Assembly (NCBI GenBank): GCA_029210545.1
Contig: JARGFV010000050.1
Span: 1-17,463, forward strand
DNA: 17,463 nt
Direction of reading: 5' to 3'
DNA from: a bacterium
GTDB lineage: Bacteria > BMS3Abin14
In this document: positions 7,351-13,914 of the stretch, piece after piece
How positions within the stretch are numbered: position 1 is the first letter of the stretch
Layout: each line of letters begins with the position of its first letter
Translations under genes and position numbers: made by a program
Notes under the pieces: model-generated
The model's input: the letters and a program-made list of their open reading frames with translations, nothing else
Databases searched by the model: none
What the model was told of the DNA's origin: nothing

Positions 7351-8238
7351 ATGACTGGAACATCCATACTGGAATTTTCCCTGATCGCGGCCCTGTCCAT
7401 GATGTTGGCAACGCCGGCATCTGTATCCGCTGCCGAGGCCGGGAACGTCCAGGTCCGCGTCGAGGGGAACCGTGTCTCGGTGAGCTACGATATCCCGGGC
7501 GACGGCGCCGTCGACATCGAGGTGAGCTTTACCGACGAGAACGGTCCGGTCAGCCACACCCCCGCGACCCTTTCGGGTGATGTGGGGAAAGGGGTTATAC
7601 CGGGGAAGGGAAAGGTCCTCGCCTGGGATTTCCTCAAGGATCATCCCTACGGGTTGATATCTCAAAAACTTGCAGCTGAAGTGAAAATCTCCAGGGCTGG
7701 TGATGACAGCTCTCCTGTGACGAAGAAGGGGGACAAAATGCCGAAAGTCAGTATCGAAACATCCATGGGAACCATCGTCGCCGAACTTGACCTGGAAAAG
7801 GCGCCCATCAGCGTGGAGAATTTCCTCGGTTACGCGCGGGACGGGTTTTTCGACGGCACGATCTTTCACCGGGTCATCGACGGATTCATGATCCAGGGCG
7901 GGGGGTTTGGCGCCGACATGCAGCCGAAGAAAGGAAAACCCGCCATCAGGAACGAGGCCGCGAACGGGCTCAAAAACAGCAGGGGCACCCTGGCTATGGC
8001 CAGGACTTCCGTGGTTGACAGCGCCACGGCACAGTTCTTCATCAACCTGGTGGATAACGGCCTTCTCGATCACCGGGACACCAGCAATGCCGGTTTCGGT
8101 TACGCCGTGTTCGGCAAGGTCGTGGAGGGGATGGACGTTGTGGATGCCATCGGCAAGGTCAAAACCGGCAGCAAGGGAATGTTCCAGGATGTGCCGGCCG
8201 AACCGGTGGTCATGAAGAAGGTCACGGTCCTGGAATGA
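7351..8238 (+). CDS. Exported cyclophilin-type peptidyl-prolyl isomerase with N-terminal Ig-like domain
   Basis: A 295-residue protein in three parts. Residues 1-28 form a signal peptide (hydrophobic run, then SVSA-AEA). Residues 33-115 form a beta-rich domain with [20 protein letters not shown], a pattern I associate with Ig-like domains in exported proteins. Residues 130-295 are a complete cyclophilin: R174 in [13 protein letters not shown] and the AQFF segment (227-230) match the active site. It would catalyse proline isomerisation in the periplasm. A strong GGAGGTG lies before the ATG at 7351. The cyclophilin domain starts exactly like a stand-alone cytosolic enzyme ([12 protein letters not shown]), and its Met130 codon (7738) is preceded by purine-rich aagaaggggga, so a second shorter product is possible. 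Confidence 0.9.
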   Translation: MTGTSILEFSLIAALSMMLATPASVSAAEAGNVQVRVEGNRVSVSYDIPGDGAVDIEVSFTDENGPVSHTPATLSGDVGKGVIPGKGKVLAWDFLKDHPYGLISQKLAAEVKISRAGDDSSPVTKKGDKMPKVSIETSMGTIVAELDLEKAPISVENFLGYARDGFFDGTIFHRVIDGFMIQGGGFGADMQPKKGKPAIRNEAANGLKNSRGTLAMARTSVVDSATAQFFINLVDNGLLDHRDTSNAGFGYAVFGKVVEGMDVVDAIGKVKTGSKGMFQDVPAEPVVMKKVTVLE

Positions 8239-8282
8239 GGGTTGCTTTCCTGTGCGCAGGGCGCAGGGCGGAAAAGCATGTG

Positions 8283-8390
8283 TGGAAAGTGGAAAGCCGA
8301 AGGCCCTGAGTCACGCCAACTTGTCACGGTGAAGTTCGAAGAACGAAGACGGATGGCGTGACCGAAGGGGTGAAAAGTGAAAAGGAAATG
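8283..8390. repeat. Short heptamer tracts upstream of rlpA
   Basis: Two units tggaaag (8283-8296) and three units gtgaaaa, gtgaaaa, ggaaatg (8370-8390) occur in the gap between the cyclophilin gene and rlpA. No gene is visible in the rest of the gap. Confidence 0.5.
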
Positions 8391-8411
8391 AAGGCAGGAG
8401 GCGGCGCTGCT

Positions 8412-9224
8412 ATGAGCAGGCAAAAGGTACGGCCCTTATCCCTTATCACTTATCCCTTGTCCCTTGGCTGCCTCCTGTTCCTGGTTTCCTGCGCTACCAA
8501 CCCTCCTGGCCGAACCCTGAGCGGTGTCGAAGGGCCCCTCCCTCCTCCCTCGAAAGAGGCACAAGCCCCCTCACAATCCGGCAAGATCTACACTGTCATG
8601 GGGCAGACTTATCGGGTCCTGGGGTCCTCGAGGGGTTATGTCGAGAGGGGAATGGCTTCATGGTACGGGACAAAGTTCCATGGCCGCAAGACCGCCAGCG
8701 GCGAGATCTACGACATGGACAAGTTCACAGCCGCCCACCGGACGCTGCCCCTCGGTACCTTCGTCAAGGTCAGGCGCACCGACTGCAGGGGGGAGTCGGT
8801 GGTGGTCCGCGTCAACGACAGGGGGCCCTTCGTGGATAACCGCGTCATCGATCTCTCCCGGGCGGCCGCGACCCAGCTCGACATGCTTGAGGAAGGGACG
8901 GCCGAGGTGACGATCACCGCCTTTGGCGAGGAGATCCTCCGGGGCAGGCCGGGAGAGGTCACCCTCAAGGCGCGGTACGATTATAACGAGGGGTCGTTCT
9001 CCGTCCAGGTTGGGGCGTTCACGGTCAAGGAGAACGCGCAGCGCCTTGCGTTGAGCATGAAGGCGGAACACGGCGCCGCCGACCTGTCCCTTTTTGACAG
9101 GGGCGACATGGTCTTTTTCCGGGTCAGGGTCGGCCGGTTTGAAAGCAGGGAGGAGGCAGAAGGGTTCAGGGACAACCTGATCCGTTCGGGCGAGTTCGGG
9201 CAGGCGTTCGTAGTGGCGCGATAG
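8412..9224 (+). CDS. rlpA: RlpA-like lipoprotein: septal lytic transglycosylase with SPOR domain
   Basis: A 270-residue lipoprotein. I start at 8412, since AGGAGG (8396-8401) lies ten bases upstream; the frame is open further back to 8358. A lipobox ends in LVSC with Cys27. The double-psi beta-barrel (79-171) carries MASWYG, E98, H109 (AAHRTLPLGT) and D136 (VRVNDRGPF), matching the catalytic-type residues of RlpA transglycosylases that cleave denuded peptidoglycan. A SPOR domain (194-269, GSFSVQVGAF) should target it to septal glycan. The hydrophobic core of the signal peptide is encoded by a heptamer tandem repeat (8433-8467), and residues 34-41 (RTLSGVEG) by another dispersed repeat, so the N-terminus has been built or rebuilt from repeat DNA. 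Confidence 0.92.
   Translation: MSRQKVRPLSLITYPLSLGCLLFLVSCATNPPGRTLSGVEGPLPPPSKEAQAPSQSGKIYTVMGQTYRVLGSSRGYVERGMASWYGTKFHGRKTASGEIYDMDKFTAAHRTLPLGTFVKVRRTDCRGESVVVRVNDRGPFVDNRVIDLSRAAATQLDMLEEGTAEVTITAFGEEILRGRPGEVTLKARYDYNEGSFSVQVGAFTVKENAQRLALSMKAEHGAADLSLFDRGDMVFFRVRVGRFESREEAEGFRDNLIRSGEFGQAFVVAR
8433..8467 (+). repeat. Heptamer tandem repeat inside the rlpA signal-peptide coding region
   Basis: Five seven-base units: cccttat, cccttat, cacttat, cccttgt, cccttgg. Because seven is not a multiple of three, the encoded peptide repeats every seven residues (PLSLITY then PLSLGCL). Confidence 0.85.
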
Positions 9225-9230
9225 CGCCGC

Positions 9231-9338
9231 GGAACAGGGAAGGACGAAGGAAGAAGGATGAAGGAAGAAGGGAATTTTTCAAGATTTTGCATTTTGAATG
9301 CGGAAGGTTTTCTTCCTCCTTCCTCCTTCCACCTCCTG
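9231..9338. repeat. Inverted pair of purine/pyrimidine heptamer tracts
   Basis: Six units at 9231-9272 (ggaacag, ggaagga, cgaagga, agaagga, tgaagga, agaaggg) face four units at 9311-9338 (tcttcct, ccttcct, ccttcca, cctcctg) in inverted orientation. The tracts fill the gap between rlpA and the PfkB gene and could form a long hairpin. Confidence 0.8.
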
Positions 9339-9345
9339 CATTGAT

Positions 9346-10194
9346 ATGATCCTCGTTGTTGGAAACCTGAATTACGATATCCTCCTCCCCATGGATCGTT
9401 TTCCCTCCTCCCACGAGAAGATGACCTGCGAATCCGCTGTGGCCGGATGCGGCGGAAGCGCCGCCAACACGGCGTGGTGGCTCGCAAAGCTGGGTGTACC
9501 GGTGGCTCTTGCGGGTGCCGTGGGTTCGGATCCCATGGGTCAGGCCCAGCTCGCGGACCTCGAGGCCGCGGGAGTGCGGATCCGCGGAGTGATCCGGACG
9601 CCGGGGTCCACGGGCCTTGCGGTCATCTTTTCTCTGGGGCGGGAGAAAAGGATGGTACGGGCACCCGGAGCTAACCTTCACACGACCTTCTTTCCCGGCC
9701 TGCTCGACGGCTGCCGCATCCTCTACCTTTCCGGTGCCGATATTCCGGTGCTGGCACAGTACGCCCGCGGGGCTCGTCAGCGGGGGATCACCGTGCTGTG
9801 CGGACGCCACGGGGCACAGGACGAGGCCGTGGCGAGCCATGCGGACGGTTTTATCCTCAACTCCGACGAGGTCCGGGAATTGACGGGTGTCGCGGATCCG
9901 GAGGATGGGGTGAGGGCCCTCGACGCGCGGTTGGCGGTTGTGACCCTTCCAGAGGGGGGGTGCCTTGTCTCTGAAGGGATCGAGGTCGTGCACGTCCCCT
10001 CTCCCGAGCTGGACCCTGTGGACAGGACCGGGGGCGGCGACGCTTTCGCGGCAGGGTTTATAGCGGGGTTTTACAGTAGTTTGAGCCTGGAGGAGTGTGG
10101 GGAGCTTGGAAACAAGCTGGCGAGCATGGTGATCATGGAGCGGGGCGGCAGACCTGAAATTTCATTAGGATGTGAGCTGAAATTTCAGGTCTAG
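9346..10194 (+). CDS. PfkB-family carbohydrate kinase
   Basis: A 282-residue ribokinase-fold sugar kinase. It opens with MILVVGNLNYDIL, the usual first strand, so I start at 9346; the open frame back to 9298 translates repeat DNA. The GG motif is at 36-41 (GGSAAN). The Mg-associated NxxE is N172-S-D-E175. The ATP-binding signature DRTGGGDAFAAGF (226-238) carries catalytic D232; TGGGD replaces the commoner TGAGD. The family phosphorylates sugars, nucleosides or related substrates at a hydroxymethyl group, and the substrate cannot be read here. No clear Shine-Dalgarno is visible (cctcctgcattgat precedes). The last 14 codons lie inside an inverted repeat. Confidence 0.87.
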   Translation: MILVVGNLNYDILLPMDRFPSSHEKMTCESAVAGCGGSAANTAWWLAKLGVPVALAGAVGSDPMGQAQLADLEAAGVRIRGVIRTPGSTGLAVIFSLGREKRMVRAPGANLHTTFFPGLLDGCRILYLSGADIPVLAQYARGARQRGITVLCGRHGAQDEAVASHADGFILNSDEVRELTGVADPEDGVRALDARLAVVTLPEGGCLVSEGIEVVHVPSPELDPVDRTGGGDAFAAGFIAGFYSSLSLEECGELGNKLASMVIMERGGRPEISLGCELKFQV

Positions 10195-10223
10195 CACCCG
10201 GTGTCTGGACACCGGACACCGGG
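10150..10223. repeat. Two inverted repeats at a convergent gene junction
   Basis: agacctgaaatttca (10150-10164) and tgaaatttcaggtct (10178-10192) form a perfect 15-bp stem that spans the final codons of the kinase gene. Next to it cccggtgtc (10197-10205) pairs with gacaccggg (10215-10223). The two genes converge here, so these could act as factor-dependent transcription blocks. There is no U-tract on either side, so I do not call them intrinsic terminators. Confidence 0.65.
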
Positions 10224-10227
10224 AAAT

Positions 10228-10998
10228 TCAGTCTCGGGGGAGACGGAACTTCCCCTTCGGGACCGATTCGTCCAGTGCCTGTTTCATCATTTTCACCAGG
10301 GTCATCTCCATCATCGCTCGCGTCGGCGCGGCGCCGTCGATGTAGACCTTGTCGTTCACCCAGATCTTGGGAACCGTCACGACCTTGTAGCGCTGGCTCA
10401 ACTCTGGATACTGTTGGCTTCCGAAGACCAGTGCCTTCACGCGGCTGCTCACTGAGGCCATGGCGTATGCGAGCCGGACCGGCTCGGGACAGAACACTCA
10501 TTCAGGGGTGGTGAAAATGCGGATCACCACCTCCTCTTCGAGACCGGCGAGGAAGGCTTCGACGGGAGGGGAGAACCTGAAAGGTTGTCCCGAGGCCAGG
10601 AGGATCCCGTCGAGGAACGGACGAACCTCCTGCCGTTCCGGGAATCCGTAATATCTCAAGATCCCACCCGTGGGGCCCTTCAATTCAATAACCGGCCCAT
10701 GGTCCACTTCCAGCTCTGATTTCGCTTCTTCGGTAAGTTCCCTCGGCACGATGATAAGGTTGGAAGATGTCCGGGCCATCAGGTCAACGAGGGTCTGGGT
10801 CTCCTCTCCCTGGTTTTCATTCTCGCCGCCCCGGTAGAGGAACAGCGTCACGGTTGAGGTGAGGGAGGCCAGGTTCTCCTGGACGATCTTTTTGGTCTCT
10901 TCGCTGATCCTTACCGGCGGCTTCCCGGCCTCCTTGCCGGAGGAACATGCGGTAAGGGTGAGAGCCAGCAGGACAGTGGTTACAATCTCATATCTCAT
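10228..10998 (-). CDS. Probable selenoprotein: tandem thioredoxin-fold lipoprotein (PDO-like) with UxxC active site
   Basis: A 256-residue reading if the single in-frame UGA (10500-10498) is decoded as selenocysteine. Both sides of the UGA belong to one domain: IFTTPE-U-VFC-PEPVRLAYAMA, where protein disulfide oxidoreductases have a CxxC motif. Sec would be residue 167 and its partner Cys170. The cis-proline loop follows as TVPKIWVND. Residues 1-18 form a lipoprotein signal (LTLTAC, Cys18). Residues 32-140 resemble the N-terminal thioredoxin fold of PDO/AhpF-type proteins, but its CxxC is missing (YRGGENENQGE). It is expected to be a cell-envelope thiol/disulfide oxidoreductase. The first codons (MRYEI) come from a heptamer repeat, and no clear Shine-Dalgarno is seen. 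The alternative is a nonsense-mutated gene or two separate genes; the SECIS-like hairpin argues against both. Confidence 0.82.
10470..10500 (-). promoter_or_regulatory. UGA selenocysteine codon and bacterial SECIS-like hairpin
   Basis: On the minus strand the UGA (10500-10498) is followed by 11 nt and then a 17-nt perfect hairpin, cgagccg-gtc-cggctcg (10486-10470). If the top pair opens, the apical loop is GGUCC. From memory, the minimal SECIS of E. coli fdhF is also a 17-nt stem-loop, 11 nt after the UGA, with GGUC at the tip. The bulged U of the fdhF stem is not present here. Confidence 0.8.
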
Positions 10999-11134
10999 AT
11001 CTCATATCTCTGGGGGGGAATGATCTCAAATCTCACATCTCATATCTCAGAGGAGAATAATCCAGATCTGTGGCGAGTTGTTCCGGTTTTTGGATTCTGA
11101 TCGATCTTTTTAAAATCTGAGATTTGAGATCTGA
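10987..11134. repeat. Heptamer tracts between cysteine synthase and the thioredoxin-fold gene
   Basis: Three units ctcatat (10987-11007), four units of atctcaa type (11023-11050) and three units aatctga, gatttga, gatctga (11114-11134). The last tract is in inverted orientation to the first two. The first tract overlaps the start codon and first residues of the gene ending at 10998. Confidence 0.8.
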
Positions 11135-11144
11135 GATTCACCCC

Positions 11145-12068
11145 CTACTCAAACAATGGAGTGGAAAGGTACCTTTCCCCCGTATCGCACAGGATCGTCA
11201 CGATGGTCTTGCCCTCGTTGCCAGGGCGTCCCGCTACCTGGACAGCCGCGTGGACGTTGGCCCCGGCGGAGATCCCCACGAGGATGCCCTCTTCCCTGGC
11301 AAGCCGGCGGGATGTCCGGAAGGCGTTGTCGGCGTCGATCCTGATGATCTCGTCGATGAGGGCGGTATCCAGAACAGGGGGAACGAACCCGGCCCCGATC
11401 CCCTGGATCTTGTGGGGCCCGGGAGGGCCGCCTGAAAGGACGGGGCTGTCGGAGGGTTCAACGGCGATAACCTTGAGGTTGGGGTTCTTTCCCTTGAGGG
11501 CTCCGCCTGCACCAGTCAAAGTACCGCCGGTACCCACAGCGGCAACGAAAAAATCCACTTTGCCGTCCGTGTCGGTCCAGATCTCCTCGGCGGTGGTTCG
11601 GCGGTGGACCTCGGGGTTGGCGGCGTTCTCGAACTGGTTCGGCATGAACGCGTTGGGCAGCTGCTCCAGGAGTTCCTCAGCCCGCTCGATAGCTCCCCTC
11701 ATGCCACTGGAGCCCGGCGTCAGGATCAGTTCAGCTCCCATGGCCGCAAGGAGGTTCCGCCGCTCGACGCTCATTGTGTCAGGCATGGTCAGGATGAGCC
11801 TGTACCCCCGGGCGGCCGCGACGAAGGCCAGCGCGACGCCCGTGTTGCCCGAGGTCGGTTCCACGATGACCGTTCCCGTGTCGATGAGGCCTGCCTTTTC
11901 GGCTGCCTCGATCATGCTCAGCCCGATACGGTCCTTGACGCTGGAAAGGGGGTTCATGCACTCCATCTTTCCCAGGACGATGCCTTTGGCCCCATCGGTA
12001 ACCTTGTTCAGCCTTAGAAGGGGCGTTTTCCCTACCAGCTCCGTAATGCTCCCGTAAATTCGGCTCAT
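11145..12068 (-). CDS. cysK: Cysteine synthase (O-acetylserine sulfhydrylase), PLP-dependent
   Basis: A 307-residue fold-type II PLP enzyme that joins sulfide to O-acetylserine to make cysteine. The PLP lysine is K45 in [11 protein letters not shown]. The substrate loop PTSGNTG is at 71-77 and the phosphate-binding GTGGT at 178-182. A late VGISAGAN and C-terminal [10 protein letters not shown] complete the signature. The start at 12068 has AAGGAG six bases upstream; the frame is open back to 12176 but that part covers the promoter. It has its own sigma-70-type promoter (12148-12176) and a leader hairpin beside the Shine-Dalgarno. The downstream thioredoxin-fold gene may be cotranscribed. CysK and CysM are hard to separate by eye. 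Confidence 0.93.
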   Translation of the reverse strand: MSRIYGSITELVGKTPLLRLNKVTDGAKGIVLGKMECMNPLSSVKDRIGLSMIEAAEKAGLIDTGTVIVEPTSGNTGVALAFVAAARGYRLILTMPDTMSVERRNLLAAMGAELILTPGSSGMRGAIERAEELLEQLPNAFMPNQFENAANPEVHRRTTAEEIWTDTDGKVDFFVAAVGTGGTLTGAGGALKGKNPNLKVIAVEPSDSPVLSGGPPGPHKIQGIGAGFVPPVLDTALIDEIIRIDADNAFRTSRRLAREEGILVGISAGANVHAAVQVAGRPGNEGKTIVTILCDTGERYLSTPLFE

Positions 12069-12074
12069 TACACT

Positions 12075-12103
12075 CTCCTTGCAGGCAAGGCCTTGCAGCC
12101 TGC
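12075..12103 (-). promoter_or_regulatory. Leader hairpin next to the cysK ribosome-binding site
   Basis: Reading the minus strand, gcaggc (12103-12098) can pair with gcctgc (12086-12081), enclosing a self-complementary gcaaggccttgc. The AAGGAG Shine-Dalgarno (12080-12075) begins right at the foot of the stem. It could affect ribosome access. This is only a structural observation. Confidence 0.4.
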
Positions 12104-12147
12104 CCCTTTGCGTACCGCACTGTACTATATTGATTAAGTAGGAAAAA

Positions 12148-12176
12148 ATTAAACTAAAGTTCAGGGCTATAGTCAA
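12148..12176 (-). promoter_or_regulatory. Sigma-70-type promoter of cysK
   Basis: On the minus strand TTGACT (12176-12171) and TTTAAT (12153-12148) are separated by exactly 17 bases. They match the consensus hexamers at five of six positions each. Transcription would start near 12141, giving a leader of roughly 70 nt before the ATG at 12068. Confidence 0.75.
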
Positions 12177-12228
12177 GAAAAAAGAAACTATTTACACGTA
12201 AATTTGTGTATAAATAGCTTCTTTTTTC
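12177..12228 (-). terminator. Bidirectional-looking intrinsic terminator after mobA
   Basis: gaaaaaag (12177-12184) pairs with cttttttc (12221-12228), and the stem continues almost perfectly through aaactattta-cac against gtgtataaatagctt around an eight-base loop. Read on the minus strand after mobA, the stem ends in a run of T, as in intrinsic terminators. It separates the mobA operon from the cysK promoter, whose -35 begins one base away. Confidence 0.7.
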
Positions 12229-12289
12229 TGTAGACTGCATGGGAAGTGCGTTGAGTGCGGAACTGCCCCGCCCTGCCTGCACCTGGCGG

Positions 12290-12883
12290 TCAGGGGTCAG
12301 CCAACCGTTCCCAATCCTCCGGAGTGTTGATGTTAGCAAAAGGATCCCCTTCGCCTTCCACCGTCATAATTTCCGGGTTCGTGATCTTCAGGCCCTCGAG
12401 GGCCGCCATGATCCTGAAGGATCCCTTGTCGATGGCTTTTTTCATGGGAGCGGCGCAGCTTCGGGAGTAGAGGGCGCACAGCGGTTCGAAGCCCGTTGGC
12501 CCCCTGGGGATCACCGCGTCAACACCGCCTCGCATCCGGACCACCTGGTCGATGAGGGACGCGGATACGAATGGCATGTCGGCAGCCATGACGAAGACGG
12601 CGGGTGTGCCGGCGGTCATGACAGCTGTGTAAAGACCCCCGAGAGATCCTTTCCCGGGGATAAGGTCTTCGATGGCCCTGATCCCCAGGATGTGAAACTC
12701 CGGCCGGTCGTGACCGATGACCAGCACGTCGCTGAAAAGGGAAGAAAGAAGGGTGATCGATCTTTTGACCAGAGGTTCCCCGTCGACTTCGAGCAGCACC
12801 TTGTCCCTGCCGAACCTGCTGCTCTGTCCTCCAACCAGGACTGCTGCGCCGACCTCCCCGGGAAAAGGCACGCCAGGGGTCAT
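12290..12883 (-). CDS. mobA: MobA-like molybdenum cofactor guanylyltransferase
   Basis: A 197-residue nucleotidyltransferase that attaches GMP to molybdopterin to form the guanine dinucleotide cofactor used by formate dehydrogenases and related enzymes. The nucleotide-binding loop is LVGGQSSRFGRDK (16-28), the metal-binding motif AADMPF (100-105, D102), then GFEPLCALY (131-139) and the C-terminal NINTPED (184-190). The length is normal. The start overlaps the stop of the upstream globin-PsiE gene (ATGA, 12883-12880), so the two are translationally coupled. The related CTP-using MocA family is an alternative, but the NINTPED ending favours MobA. Confidence 0.9.
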   Translation of the reverse strand: MTPGVPFPGEVGAAVLVGGQSSRFGRDKVLLEVDGEPLVKRSITLLSSLFSDVLVIGHDRPEFHILGIRAIEDLIPGKGSLGGLYTAVMTAGTPAVFVMAADMPFVSASLIDQVVRMRGGVDAVIPRGPTGFEPLCALYSRSCAAPMKKAIDKGSFRIMAALEGLKITNPEIMTVEGEGDPFANINTPEDWERLADP

Positions 12884-13794
12884 TTGCCGCGGTCAGCGTG
12901 GGAGATGAGCCAGTACACCACGGCGAGGAGAAGCAGGGTGAAGACCCTGGTGCCGTAATCCATGAGGGTGGTGAGCTGGGCACCAGGGTTGGCGTGCTGC
13001 AGGGATCCGATGAGCACCTTCCTGATAAAGGCAACGATGACGATCCCGATGAAGATCGTAATGGGTATGTGACGTCCCCGCAGGTGCTGGATCTCGGTGC
13101 CGAGAAGCTCGATCATCATCCAGATGATAAGCAGGGAACCGAGAGCCCCCACAACTCCCGTTTCCAGGTGCTCGGCCCGGAAGATGTTGGCCACGTCCTG
13201 AATGAACAGCCACACCACGGCCAGGGACACGACAACCAAAGCCATCCCCAGGACGAGGTTCAGTCCATGGGTGAACCGCTCCAACAGGCTCATGAGGATC
13301 GATTCGGCCCTGGCGTTGAGGAAATACTTCTTCAACTCGGCCTGCCGGTAGGAACTGGTGAGCACGTCCAGGTTGATGTCCAGGATCTTGGTAATGGCTG
13401 TCGTGACCTTTTCCCGGTCCTCGGCCGGAATGTCCTGCTCGATCACCTCGGTCAGGAACTGCCTCACCTTGGTCATGGTGGAGTTGACAAGGTGGCCGTC
13501 GAGGTTGATGCCCACGTGGACCCTGCCGACTTTCCGCAGCTGCTGGAAATAGGCCTCATCGTAGGTCCCGGAAAAAAGCCTCATGAACCAGCCGGCAAAG
13601 GTCATGGCGTGATGGTTCTGCTTCGCCTCCGTGGGGAAAAAGTCAGCCATGAACTCGTGGGAAAGGAAATAGGCCATCAGTTCCGTCCCGAACCTGTCCC
13701 GGTGTTTCTTCATGGTGGAGGCAAGCTCTCCGAGAAGTTTTTCCTCGGCGGAGGTCAGTTCGTAATGGGCCTTGATCTTTTTGACGGTGATCAT
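12880..13794 (-). CDS. Protoglobin (globin-coupled sensor) fused to a PsiE-type membrane domain
   Basis: A 304-residue protein. Residues about 10-160 look like a protoglobin/globin-coupled-sensor heme domain: FGTELMAYFLSH, then RKVGRVHVGINLDG with H93 in the place of the proximal heme ligand. Residues about 170-300 form a four-helix membrane domain (roughly 178-200, 212-234, 243-263, 281-298) resembling the PsiE family, with ELLGTEIQHLRG and IVIVAFIRKVLIG as the clearest matches. The combination suggests a membrane protein that senses O2, NO or redox through heme. No kinase, cyclase or methyl-acceptor domain is present, so the output is unknown. AAAGGA precedes the start. It is coupled to mobA by an ATGA overlap and follows a small unknown gene. 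Confidence 0.8.
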   Translation of the reverse strand: MITVKKIKAHYELTSAEEKLLGELASTMKKHRDRFGTELMAYFLSHEFMADFFPTEAKQNHHAMTFAGWFMRLFSGTYDEAYFQQLRKVGRVHVGINLDGHLVNSTMTKVRQFLTEVIEQDIPAEDREKVTTAITKILDINLDVLTSSYRQAELKKYFLNARAESILMSLLERFTHGLNLVLGMALVVVSLAVVWLFIQDVANIFRAEHLETGVVGALGSLLIIWMMIELLGTEIQHLRGRHIPITIFIGIVIVAFIRKVLIGSLQHANPGAQLTTLMDYGTRVFTLLLLAVVYWLISHADRGK

Positions 13795-13823
13795 GGAGAG
13801 ATCCTTTCAAAAAATCGGGAGGT

Positions 13824-13902
13824 GGAACAGGGAATTGGGAAGAAAGACTCAGCTGTAATTGCTGTAAGACGTTTCCTTCCACCTTCCCTATTCCTCCTTC
13901 CT
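13824..13902. repeat. Inverted heptamer tracts in the operon gap
   Basis: Units ggaacag, ggaattg, ggaagaa (13824-13844) face units ccttcca, ccttccc, tattcct, ccttcct (13875-13902) in inverted orientation. They fill the gap between the small unknown gene and the globin-PsiE gene. Confidence 0.75.
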
Positions 13903-13914
13903 CATTCGATAGTG

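Noticed and set aside
6898-8073. 391-codon open frame on the minus strand opposite panE and the cyclophilin gene
   Set aside because: It lies antisense across two recognisable genes and shows no domain.
10228-10497. Separate small gene starting with the GTG right after the UGA
   Set aside because: It would begin in the middle of a thioredoxin active-site motif, lacking the first strand and the first redox residue. The upstream frame supplies precisely the missing part.
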